Below are positions 7,565 through 19,000 of a stretch of 42,897 nucleotides of DNA, piece after piece. The number at the start of each line of letters is the position of its first letter. Position 1 is the stretch's first letter. The notes beneath the pieces are model-generated. The model was not told the origin of the DNA and ran no database searches. It worked only from the letters and a program-made list of their open reading frames with translations. The stretch is from JAISST01 sp050434145 (GTDB lineage Bacteria > Fusobacteriota > Fusobacteriia > Fusobacteriales > Fusobacteriaceae). The DNA is taken from NCBI RefSeq assembly GCF_050434145.1, contig NZ_JBNPVX010000025.1, positions 1 through 42,897 on the forward strand. The letters run 5' to 3'. The translations under genes and the position numbers were made by a program.

Positions 7565-8227
7565 ATGAATATGGAGAATATAAAATATATGGAAAGAGAT
7601 TTTTATGAGGATGATAAAATTGATATTGAAAAGGAAACTGAGTATTTAGAAGACTCTGATAATATTGAATCTGTTGAACCTTTTGATCCTAAAAATATTA
7701 GAATTAGTACTGCTGTAATATCATTAGAAAGTTTGGTCAAAAGATTAGAACATGAAGAAATAGATCTGAGTCCAGATTTTCAGAGAAATCGTGATCTTTG
7801 GGATAATACAAGAATGAGTCGTTTAATTGAATCCATCATATTAAGATTACCTCTTCCTATTTTTTATTTTGATGTTTCAGATGACTCTAAGTGGATAGTA
7901 ATAGATGGACTTCAAAGGTTATCAACAATACATAAATTTATTGTATCAAAAACTTTAAAATTAAAAAACTTAGAATTCTTGACCAACTTAAATGGAAAAG
8001 CTTATAAAGATCTTGACCGAAGTATTCAAAGAATCATTGATGAAACTCAAATAAATACATATCAGATAGAGCCACAAACTCCTAAAGAAGTGAAATATTC
8101 AATTCTTTTAAAAACAAAAGAATTTGGTGATTCTATAACTAAAGGAACAAACGATAGAAAAGTGGTAACTCAAAGATTTACTCTCTTAAAAAATTTATTA
8201 AATGAGGTCTTAAACCATGATAACTAA
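7565..8227 (+). CDS. DUF262 (GmrSD-N-like) protein, apparently internally deleted
   Basis: N-terminal half of a DUF262/ParB-fold protein. FQR at 72-74 and the family motif DGLQR at 114-118 are intact. DUF262 occurs in GmrSD-type modification-dependent nucleases and in defence-associated operons, where it binds or hydrolyses nucleotides. Full DUF262 proteins are usually well over 300 residues and carry an RINTGG-type segment after the position of VKYSI. Here that segment is missing and the sequence runs straight into a C-terminal-like tail (RKVVTQRFTLLKNLL). I infer an in-frame internal deletion. The start is uncertain: the ATG at 7565 has only a weak site, and ATG 7589 has GGAG 12 nt upstream. 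The 3' end overlaps the ATPase start by 11 nt. Confidence 0.72.
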   Translation: MNMENIKYMERDFYEDDKIDIEKETEYLEDSDNIESVEPFDPKNIRISTAVISLESLVKRLEHEEIDLSPDFQRNRDLWDNTRMSRLIESIILRLPLPIFYFDVSDDSKWIVIDGLQRLSTIHKFIVSKTLKLKNLEFLTNLNGKAYKDLDRSIQRIIDETQINTYQIEPQTPKEVKYSILLKTKEFGDSITKGTNDRKVVTQRFTLLKNLLNEVLNHDN

Positions 8228-9368
8228 GCTAAATCTTTCAAATTTTAAATGTTTTCAAGCTCTGGATATTAATTTTGGAAAGCTTAATTTACTAACTGGG
8301 ATTAATAGTAGTGGTAAATCATCCATTATTCAAAGTATTCTCTTAGTTAAACAAAATTTTTTAAAATTAAATCAACTCACAAAAGGATATGAAATTTTCA
8401 AGAAATTTTCTACTGAAGAAAAAAAGAAAGTATTTATCTCGTTATTGAAAGATTTTGATACTAGTGGCGAATATGTTAAAATCACTCGACCATCTAATTT
8501 ACTTAATGAAAATGCAAACTCTGATGAAATAAAAATACGACTTGAATTTGACAATGATGGATTTATTGATCTTGAAGTTAACTGCAAAGAGGGGGCAAAT
8601 AAATTATTTGGGGAAAATGTTTCAGTAAAAAACATAGAGAACTTTTTGAAAGATGATAATTTTTCTTATTTGTCAACTGAACATATCTCACCTAGATCTT
8701 CTTATGAATTCTCACGTGATGACATATTAAGAAATAATATTGGTACTATGGGTGAGTTTACAGTTCATTACTTGGCTGAGCAAAAAAATAAAGATATAGA
8801 TATTCCAAATCTCAAACATTCTGGCTCTCATTCAACGCAAATACATGAAAATATTGAAAAATGGATGTCAAATATTACTAAGGACATTGTGATATTAGCT
8901 GAATCAAATGAATATACTCATAACTCAATACTAAGATACAGCTATGGTGGCAAGATTTTTTGGCCACAAGATATTGGATATGGAGTCACTCATGCATTAC
9001 CTATTGTAACACTACTGCTAAAATCTAAAGTAGGAGATATTGTAATCATAGAAAACCCTGAAACGCATTTACATCCTGCTGCTCAAGTCGAACTTGCAAG
9101 CCTTTGTGCTCTAGCATCTGCCAATGGAGTGCAATTGATAATAGAAACTCATAGTGACCATTTTTTAAATGCTATAAGAGTTGCTATAAAAAAAGGTGTT
9201 ATAGCATCTACTGATGTAAAAATAAATTATTTTTCAAAAAAAGAAATAGACGATACTGTATTTTCTACCACAGAAGAAATTATAGTAAATGAAGATGGTA
9301 GTATACACAGATGGCCAGAAGGGTTTTTTGATGAAATTGATATTCAATTAAGGAAATTATTATGGTAG
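8217..9368 (+). CDS. DUF3696 AAA/SMC-like ATPase
   Basis: A 383-residue ABC/SMC-type ATPase. Walker A is GINSSGKSS (28-36). Walker B is DIVIIENPE (274-282) followed by THLHP. The switch region is IETHSDHF, and the C-terminal IHRWPEGFFDE is the DUF3696 signature. Such ATPases resemble the OLD/PtuA/RecF group and often accompany a nuclease or nucleotide-binding partner. It is translationally coupled to the DUF262 gene, an arrangement seen in genome-defence islands. I infer a two-gene candidate defence module. No obvious nuclease (Toprim or HNH) is fused to it. The damaged DUF262 partner may mean that the module is inactive. Confidence 0.85.
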   Translation: MITKLNLSNFKCFQALDINFGKLNLLTGINSSGKSSIIQSILLVKQNFLKLNQLTKGYEIFKKFSTEEKKKVFISLLKDFDTSGEYVKITRPSNLLNENANSDEIKIRLEFDNDGFIDLEVNCKEGANKLFGENVSVKNIENFLKDDNFSYLSTEHISPRSSYEFSRDDILRNNIGTMGEFTVHYLAEQKNKDIDIPNLKHSGSHSTQIHENIEKWMSNITKDIVILAESNEYTHNSILRYSYGGKIFWPQDIGYGVTHALPIVTLLLKSKVGDIVIIENPETHLHPAAQVELASLCALASANGVQLIIETHSDHFLNAIRVAIKKGVIASTDVKINYFSKKEIDDTVFSTTEEIIVNEDGSIHRWPEGFFDEIDIQLRKLLW

Positions 9369-9465
9369 ATTTTTTAGTATTTAATTTTTAGAAAATAAAA
9401 GAGTCATCAAGGATTCTTGTAAAATCTAAATAAACATTGTAACATTACTATTAAAAATAACATGC

Positions 9466-9505
9466 AAAAATCCTAGAATGGCTAATTCTAGGATTTTTAT
9501 TTTAA
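9466..9505 (+). terminator. intrinsic terminator after the DUF262-ATPase pair
   Basis: A 14-bp stem AAAAATCCTAGAAT with 5-nt loop and a following T-rich tract, about 100 bp after the ATPase stop. Confidence 0.8.
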
Positions 9506-9682
9506 TTTTATTATCTTTACTAGTTTTTTACAAAAAATATAAATATCATAATAGGAAATATCGGCTTTAAACCTATTATTCATTAATAGTCATCATCAAT
9601 ATCATACAATTTATATTTTCAATAACTTTAAATCTTATGATAAAGTCATAAATAATTCTCTAACACTATTTTTGATGCTATT

Positions 9683-9868
9683 TTAAATTTTTTGTTTATT
9701 TTTTAATAATTTTTGCTTTTTCTGTCTTTTATACAGTTTTTCTAGTATTTCTTTAGGATTGCTGGGGTCAATAGACCCCTTAATCCTAATTATGATATAT
9801 TTCTCTGATTTCATCACCAGCTGGGTCTCACTTCTTTCGTCTTCGATGGTACAAGACGCCCGCTCCAT
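9683..9868 (-). CDS. doubtful small ORF within the hairpin cluster
   Basis: Sixty-one codons, with a more likely start at codon 19 (9814, GGTG just upstream). The second half (KYIIIRIKGSIDPSNPKEI, then a Lys-rich tail) looks protein-like. The first half runs through the hairpin-rich segment and is probably not coding. I recognise no family and the ORF may be fortuitous. Confidence 0.2.
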   Translation of the reverse strand: MERASCTIEDERSETQLVMKSEKYIIIRIKGSIDPSNPKEILEKLYKRQKKQKLLKNKQKI

Positions 9869-9981
9869 CTGGGATTTGTTTCACAAATCTTCGATGTGGC
9901 ATCGTGGCCCACTAAGCCTTTCTTGAGCTTTGCTCTTCATTCAGCTAAGTAGTCACAACTCCTGTGACTCATGCTTTGCAT
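9764..9981. repeat. cluster of seven small hairpins behind the autotransporter gene
   Basis: A segment richer in GC than its surroundings, with consecutive inverted repeats: 9764-9779 (GGGGTC/GACCCC), 9838-9858 (CGTCTT/AAGACG), 9873-9889 (GATTTGT/ACAAATC), 9892-9904 (CGATG/CATCG), 9925-9935 (GAGC/GCTC), 9951-9969 (AGTCACA/TGTGACT) and 9971-9981 (ATGC/GCAT). Most loops are three nt. It begins about 30 bp past the autotransporter stop, in the position of its 3' untranslated region. It could be a structured 3' UTR, an unknown small RNA or a dispersed repeat. The rest of the 9506-10013 gap holds nothing I recognise. Confidence 0.55.
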
Positions 9982-10013
9982 TCACTGATGTCCTGGCATA
10001 GTTATCTACTGGC

Positions 10014-13000
10014 TTAATTTCCTAGTCTCATCATCAAGTTTACACCATATCTTGTGCTATCTCTTCTTCCTTCTTGTCTTGTTACTTCAAAACCTATTGA
10101 ATTACCTGTAATTGATTCATACTTCAATTCTGCACCAACTTTTCCGATTAATTCCTCTTTCTTAGGTTTTTCCAAATCATAGTAACCTGAATCTGTTCCT
10201 TTGAACTTCGCTCTATTTGGACCATCATAAATCTTACCTAATTCGTATTCTACTGATGCTTTTCCTATTAGGCTAAACTTACCACCTCTTTTTGTTCTTG
10301 CTGTAAAGGCTACATCTGCTCCTAGTCCTGGTCTTATTGTGTACATATCTCTTGCTGGTAATTCTAAGAACATTCCATCTCCACTTTCTTCAATATCAAA
10401 ATATCTTCCATATCCTAAGTCGAATGTTCCTTCTATTCCTGCTCTTATGTTTCCATTTTCATTTACATTTTCATATCTGATTTTGTTTTTCAACATTGCC
10501 ATTCCTGACCAATATTTACTGTCATTTGAGTATCTTGTTCCACTGATATCTATCTTTCTATCCATTTCATGGTGATTGATTGTTAATTCTGCTCTTGAAT
10601 GCCATTTCAATCTATCTGATCCCAAGTTTCTTTCATAAGACATTCCAAGATTCAATGAGTATACTGTTTCTTCTGAATCTGTATCAAATTCAAATTTATT
10701 TTGTGCAAATCCTAAATGCCATCCGTATTTTTGTCCAAACGTTCTTGTATCATATTCTTTCATTGCCATGAATCCTAATGATGTTTGATCATAATCTATT
10801 ATTGCTGGATCACTATATTTTGATTCTCCTTTTGTGGTAATTAATCCTATTTTCAAGCTATCTTTTGTATATAATCTATTATGCTTCAAGTTTTCATATG
10901 ATGTATCAAATACTGAACCTATATCTAACATTCTATCTTGAATATTGGCATATTCATTTCCTCTCAATTCATTTTCAAATGTTGTAGCCAATTCATCATC
11001 ATCTGATATAGAATCCAAACCATCAAACATTTCTAGCTCTACTCCTGCTGCTTTTGTATATAACTCATCCAATCCTTTTGCAAATTCTATTGCTTTTGTT
11101 CCTTCCATCATTTTAATATATGGTACTTTTACTAAGACAATACTTATTTTATTTGAATCTAATGGATCTTTTTGTAAATCTACTACATATGATACTGATT
11201 GTGATATTGCTGTAATATTTCCATTATTAGGAACGTTTGTTGCACTTTGCAAATATTGAATTATGTACGCTCCTTTATTTGATCCTTGTGTTACATCTGA
11301 TAGAACTACAAATTGCCCTTTATCAAATGTTTCTGCACTTATTGTCCCTACATAGTCATGGTTTCCATTTCCTGATATATTTACTGTACCAAAGTCTAAG
11401 GCTCCATTTATTACTATATGTCCTACATTGTCTATAGTTGCTCCATCTATTGAAATCTTAGGACCATCTATTGTTATATCTCCTACTTGTGTCAATGCAC
11501 TTGATTCATCTTTTGTTGCTACTCCACCACCTGATACTGTAATTGTTCCTGAGTTTACTAAGATTCCTCCTGTACCTATTTTGATGCCTACTCCTGGTCC
11601 ACTTACAGTGATGTTTCCATGGTTAGCTGCAGTTGATCCTGTCTCTACATAGATCCCTTCTGCATCTACACCTGTTACATTAATTGTATTATAGTTTTCT
11701 ACAATACTATTTTGTATTGCTACCATACCTCTTGCACCATCACCTGTTACATTAATAGTACCATAGTTTCTTAAGATTGAGCTTTCAGTAGCTTGCATTG
11801 CATATGAATCTTTTGAGCTCGCATTAATTGTGCCATGGTTAGTTGCTGTTCCTCCATCATTTGCTAGCATTCCTACACCATTTTTATGTATTAGGTCTAT
11901 TGTATTATGGTTGTTTACTGCACCAGATTCTGTTGCCATACCTACTGATACTCTTACATTACCTGTAGTTACATCTGATTCACCTATTGTTATCTTAGCA
12001 TAGTTGTCCATTACTCCAGATTGTGTATACATTCCTATACCATATTTGTTCATTGCCATATCTTGATGATTCTCAGCTGTACCAGTTTTAGAATATATAT
12101 ATGTAGATTGTTCTCCTGCTATGATTTGTGCTCCTGATGCTACTACTATGTGTCCTGCATCTGTTGCTATACCTACTGATTTATCTCCTACTTTTACTGT
12201 ACCACCTAAATGATCTACTCTAGAGTTTCCACCACCATACAATCCTGCTGATTTTGTATTTCCTACTGTTACTGATCCTGTATTGGTAATGCTTCCATTC
12301 TCTGTATATATACCATTTGATGTTGCACTAAGTGTTATTATACCTGTATTATTTACACTTGAGTTTTTACCATAGATACCTGTATTGTTTCCTAATGCAT
12401 TTTGTATTGTTCCTGTGTTAGTTATTGCACTATTTTCACCATAAATACCTACACCATATGCATCTAATTTGATGATACCATCATTATCCACAGTAGCTGC
12501 ATTTTTTCCATATATTGCTACTGATGATGCTGTTGCTGTTCCTGATCCTACTTCTATTGATCCTGCAGTGCTATTTAATATATTTGTTGTATTTTCCCCA
12601 TAAATACCTATATTAGATTGGCCCCTTACATTTATTGTTCCATTATTTATTACATTTCCTGTACCTGTTGATACTATTCCTTTTGCACCTACTTGTGTAG
12701 AATTGATCACTCCAGTAAATGTAGTATCTTCATTGTTTGTACGAAGTACACCTATTGCATCTTGACCTGATAATACTAAAGCATTACTAACTGTAGTAGA
12801 TAGATTATTATCAAGATAAATTCCTGTAGCTTCTTTCCCTACTGAGAATGTTCCTATGTTTATTACATTATCTTGTGTTGCTGTATTTTTTACAAATATT
12901 CCAGTACCTTGCTCTCCTACAGTAAGATCTTTTCCATTTAGATCAATCAATGCTCCTGCATCTGTTACTGTTGCCACTGTAGTATTGTCATCTCCTACAA

Positions 13001-16000
13001 TATTTGTACCTGTGTAGTTTATAGTACCACCTGTAGAATACATCATAGATCCATCTTGACCTACTTTTGTTGTTCCACTTACATTGATAGTCCCACCTGT
13101 AGCTACATAGTATGCTACTCCTTCTTGTCCTACTTCCACACTTCCTGTAGATGTTCCTATTGCACCAGAAGCAGTATACATTCCTACTGATTTATCCCCT
13201 GATAATTCTATTTTACCAGAATTGATTATATTAGTACCTGTATCTATTCCGGCCATAGCCATACCATTATCTACAGTGGCTGTGATTTTTCCATTTACTG
13301 TATTAGTTATAGTTGCTCGGTCTACACCTTGTAGTCCTGCTGTTCCAACTGTGATTGTTGTATCATTAGTCACTGATCCAGCAACACCTGATACTATTAC
13401 ATTTACATAATCTATATTAGGCACAGTTCCAAATGTAAAGTTCATAACTCCTTCATTTACATAAGCAAATATTCCATCAGGGTCATTAGTTACTGTCCCT
13501 CCAGATACATTAAGTGTTCCTTTATCTACATAGAACCCTATATTATCACTACCTCCTATGGTCATAGAACCAGTAGCACCTAATGTTAATGTTGTATTTT
13601 CTCCTAAGTATGCTCCTATTCCTTTATCAATTGGATCTGATACTGGAGACATTGTTATACTTCCGTTGAATGTTATATTTGCTGCTGGAGTTGTATCTCC
13701 TTCTAAATATAATGCAATAGCATCTTCTCCAGTACTAGTTACATTAATATTTGTATTAAGGGTTCCTGTCACAGCTTTACCTACATATATTCCCATTGTT
13801 CTTGTGCCAGCATCTACTGATGGTCCTGTTACATTTATAGTACCATTGTAGCTTACTACACTATTTTGTAAGTACATTCCTATTCCACCACTTACACCAA
13901 AGTTGTATATAGCATTTCCTGTAATATCTCCATTTGCTACATATACTCCGATTTTTGTAGTTGTACTTGCTGCATCTGCACCTGTGATTGTACCTATATC
14001 TGTCAGTGTTGAGTTTCCAGTCAAGTAAACTCCCACTGCATTTTTTCCATTAAGATCTAATGTACCTTGGTTAGATATTGTAGCATTATTATCACCATAT
14101 AATCCTATACTTTCTTCTTGGACTTGTTGGTTGGAAGTGTTTGTCAAATTCACTCCATCTGCATATATATCTACCAAATGTTTTCCTGTATGAGTAATAG
14201 CTACATCATTAGTTACTGTTGATCCTGGAGTAGTTGATTTGTAATAAATACCTACACCTTTATCTGCAGTAAGTGAATCATAGGCAATGTCTAAAGTTCC
14301 ACCATGAGCCAATGTGCTATCATGTGAATAGATTGCTACACCTTTATTTCCTATTGTTATTGTATCACTATATCCAACTAGATCTACACTAGAATTATCT
14401 GCATATATTCCTACTCCATCTACTCCTACTGTAATATTTCCTGCATCAATATCTCCAGTAGCGTTTTCTAAGAATACTCCAATGGAAGTATCATCCATTG
14501 TAATGTCTCCACCACTCATGATTACAGCTCCGCTATCCATTCCTATAGCTCCTACAGATGCCCCTGCTGGTGTAGTCTCTGTAATGTCTGATCCTGATAA
14601 TAATTCCACTGTACTTCCTGTACCTGATGCTACCATCCCATAACCTTCATCTATAGACACAGTTCCATCATTTGATATGTATGCACCATTTATTGCTGCT
14701 GCACCTATTGAATCAGTCAATGCTGTTGTTATTGTGCCTTGATTTGAATATGTTGTTCCTGAATCCTTTGCAATTACACCTATAGTTTCACTAGCATTTG
14801 ATTCTATTAATCCAGTAGATATTGAATCTCCACCTTTTAAGAATAAACCATATGAGTCATCATCGTTAACAAATATGTCACCATTATTTGTTACATCTGT
14901 ATCTACTGCATATGCTCCGATACCTGTTTTATTAATTGTAATATGTCCATCATTTGTGAATGCCACATCAGAATTAATGTACATACCTATTGCTTCTTGA
15001 GATCCACTTATTATTTCTAAAGATGTTTCATTTAAGTCAGATCCTGTCGCGTAGTACAATCCTATTGGTCTTACTTTTTCTCCACTTGAATTAGTATCTG
15101 TGTTAGTACTATTTACTTCCACTACTTTTCCATTATTAGCTGCATAGGCACCACCTGTGAAGTACGCACCTATACCTACTTTTTCTGTTACTCCATCTGA
15201 TTCCAAATCAAATCTTGTATCTCCTTCAAATGTAGTAGTTCCTGTCCCTTCTAAATATATTCCTATTGCATTGGCACCTACTGTAGTAGTAGTAGTAGTT
15301 GCTGTGGTGGATAACACTTTTATGTTTTCACCATTTCCAAATACACCTACAGAGATATCACCATCTGCCATGCTTGTAGATAGTACACTGATATTTCCAT
15401 CAGATATATCTGCTGTTCCTGAATCGCTTGCACTTACTGTTTCTAAGGAAATACCTATATTAGTTACTCCTTCTACTTCCACTTTACCTTTATTATATAC
15501 AGTAAAAGTTCCTCCATCTGCTAATGCATGTAGTCCTATATTTTCTGTACCTGACTCATCATGTGTTACATCCAATTTACCATTACCATCATTTGTGATA
15601 ACTGCATTTTTATTATAAACACCTATGTTATTTTTACCTACTATTATTTCTCCATCTGTGTAGTTGGCTTTTTGTGATTCCATTACTACTAATCCTATTC
15701 TTCTATCTGCTCCAGCTCCACTAGCTATATTAGAATCTTTTAGTGTGATATCAGTATCACTTTTCAATGTATATCTTCCACCACCTGCACCATCATCATC
15801 TACGAATACACCTATTGCTGCATCTCCATCTACTAACATAGCACTAGTACCAGCTTTTATTTCTAGATCTCTTCCTATTGATCCTCCATCTCTTAATGCG
15901 TAGATTCCTATTGCTTTTGTTCCTTCTACTATTATTTTATCTCCAGCTGTATCTACTGCTGCATTCTTCAAGTATATTCCTGTACCACCATCACCAGTAG

Positions 16001-19000
16001 CTTGACCTGATTTAATAATCCCTGTATTTATTATTTTTACATCTTCTGATACTATACCAAAGGCTGCATTATTTACAATTGTGATATTTCCACTATTTGT
16101 TAGTGTATCATTTAATGTCGTAGTTTTTGATTTTGCAAAGATTCCTGTTACTAGGCCTGTTGTACCTACTGTATCATCTACATCTATTGCTATTGTATTA
16201 GTAAGATTGGAAGCTCCTATACCTTCATAGATCAGACCTGCTGCAGTGCCTGCATTACTACCTGTATATACATAATGTAATTTTGTTCCTGTTATTTCAC
16301 TAGCTCCTAGTGTATAGATAGCAGCTCCGCCATCTTTTGTTTCTATTGTATATGTTCCAGTCCCAAAATCAATATCAGAGTTTTCTCCATAAACCCCTAA
16401 TCCATCTGCTCCTACTGTTATATCTACTCCAGATCCAGTAGTAGTTAGGAATACTTGTCCGCCTTCACCAGTAAGTGTAGTTGCTGATTTAGTTCCGTTA
16501 TCAGCACCTTTCATCATAATTCCTACTGATTTATCTCCAAGTACTAATTTTTCAGTATTTTTTATTGATATTCTATCTCTATCTGCTACAATGTTATTAT
16601 CTGCATATATTGCTACACTATTATCTTGTCCTTGGATATCTATGAGACCATTATTTTCTATTTCTATTAGTAATGCAGTTGGGCCACCTGTCCCTGCATC
16701 AGTTCCGTAAGGTTTTGGACTGTCAGCCATTTCAGTTCCATCATCTTTCACTGCTCTAGATAAACCTACTATAGCTTGTCCTTTTCCTGTAACTATCATG
16801 TCTCCATTATTTATTATTTTACTTCCATTTACACCATATGCTGCCACACCTTTATCTACTATTATTTTTCCTGTATTACCTGTTTGGATTTGACCATAAT
16901 TAACAAAGGCCCCTACTGATGTTGGACTTCCGTTTGTTATATCAAATGTTCCATTTACAATGTATCCAGTCTGTGTATTTGAAGTTCCATTTGTGTTTGA
17001 TGCCATTGCCATGGTGTTTCCTTGAGTAGATTTTACTGTTTTGTTAGCAGCTAATGTTATTAGTGATCTTTCGAATGTTATGTCATTAAATTTGTCACCA
17101 ATAAATGACCCTAATGATTTGATATCTCTATTTACATCAGTGGTTAGTGCCATGTCGGCACCTTCTAGAGATGATTCATACCATTTACCATTATCATTTA
17201 TTGCTAGAACTTTTGGAAAATCTTTTAATGTGTTTAAATATGTTGAGCTATTCCCGTCCCAAGTGATTGGTCCTACATTTTCAAAAACTCCTAAGTTAAC
17301 CCCATCATCTGTAAGATTTACTGTTACTTTATTCATCCCTGTATATCTTCCTGTTTCTGATGGCAATTTTCCTCCTGCTGAATAATCATCTTTTGCTCCA
17401 TAGAAAACTACTCCAGCTCCTATATTTAATGTAGTGCTACCAGCGAAGTTTATATTTGATATTGTTGTTCCATCGCTTCCTGAGAAAAATGCAAGAGTAT
17501 CTGCTACATTATGGGTAATTGTTCCACCAGCAAAATTTAACTTTCCACCATTTAATGCTACTAATGAACCATCAGTACCAGATACTAAAGTACTTCCGCC
17601 TGATTGTATATTAACAGTAGAATTTTTACCTTCTACATAAGCTCCTAATCCCTTTACATTCAAATTACCAGTGACTGTGACATTGGCTCCATCTCCATTA
17701 GTGCCACTCATTGCTACTACACCTTTATTTTTATCTCCATTATTTACTATTATATTTCCATTTATTTTTATATTAGAAGCAGCAGCTGTTCCTCCACCTT
17801 TTGATGTATTTGATTCTAGAGCTGATGCTGACCACCGTCTCGTTCCAGACGCAAATGCACCAGTAGAACCTGCTCCATGTATTGTAATGCTCTGAGCTTC
17901 TATTTTGGCACCATCTTTTGCAAAGACAGCCACAGCTTCTTTACTTCCCATTTCTATTGGTTTTGATATTAATACTGCAGAACCATACTGTGGAACATAA
18001 AGTTTACCTGGAGTTCCATCAATTACCACTTTACCAGGATTATTAATTGCATTATTTTGTCCTGCTGTTGTTGTATTTGCTACTGCTACTCTTGGATTAT
18101 ACCAAACACCTTCTGCAAAAGCCATTATTGTCCCTGTGGCTCGATCTGCATCAGGAGTAGCAGAAGTTTGTCCATCTGTTATCTTAGCAGTAGATGGCGA
18201 TAATTCTACTACACTTCCATTTCTTGCTACCACTGCAATATTATCTTTGGAATATTTTCCAAAATTTACACTAAAATCTGTTATTTTTAGATTCTTTATT
18301 GTGTGAGCAGTGGTATTTAAATCTGGATATCCTATTTGAATTCCAGCACCCATACCACCATTATAATTTGTAAATGATGTGGTAACCATATTTGTGGTAG
18401 CTGGAAAATAACCATTTACTACTGTGAGTTCATTTCTTTGACCAGATGCTACATATAGTGCTACATTACCTGATGATTTAGAAGCATCTCCATCAGTATT
18501 TCCTGCTGCACTTTGTGATGTGCCACTTGCACCATTTAGTGAAGTACCAATGTTAAAGTCTATAGGTAATGTCCCCATAAATATTCCATTATAATCGGGT
18601 CTATCATTGTTCTGGGCCAAGTATATACCTACATTTCCATCCCCATTCATCATTACTTTTCCTAAGTCAATAATTGGAGCTTCTGATGCTGCCATAGTAC
18701 TATTGTAAGAATATTTTGTTCTATCTGGAATATATTTATTAACCCATGTTCCTACATTTCCAGAACCATTAAAATAAAATGTCCCTTTATTTCCGCTATT
18801 ATCTTTATTTTCATATCTTACTCTTCCCATTGCTGGTGTATATACTAAAAATGATTCTGGATTTGTTACACTACTGTATGGACTAACTGTACTCCCATCT
18901 GATAAAGTAGCTGTTCCACCATTATAACCATTCCATCTATATGAAGTATTGGGTCTTATGTAATAAATTGTATTTATTTTAGTATCTATTCCCAAATCTG

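Noticed and set aside
9764..9779. GGGGTC/GACCCC hairpin as the autotransporter terminator
   Set aside because: No T-run follows on the minus strand and it lies about 235 bp past the stop.
9683..9868. Small ORF as a firm gene
   Set aside because: It spans several hairpins, has a weak start context and no recognisable family; kept only at low confidence.
15277..15306. Run of GTA/GTT-like triplets as a phase-variable microsatellite in the autotransporter gene
   Set aside because: It is a short trinucleotide stretch encoding a Thr run; unit changes would keep the frame, so no on/off switching is expected.
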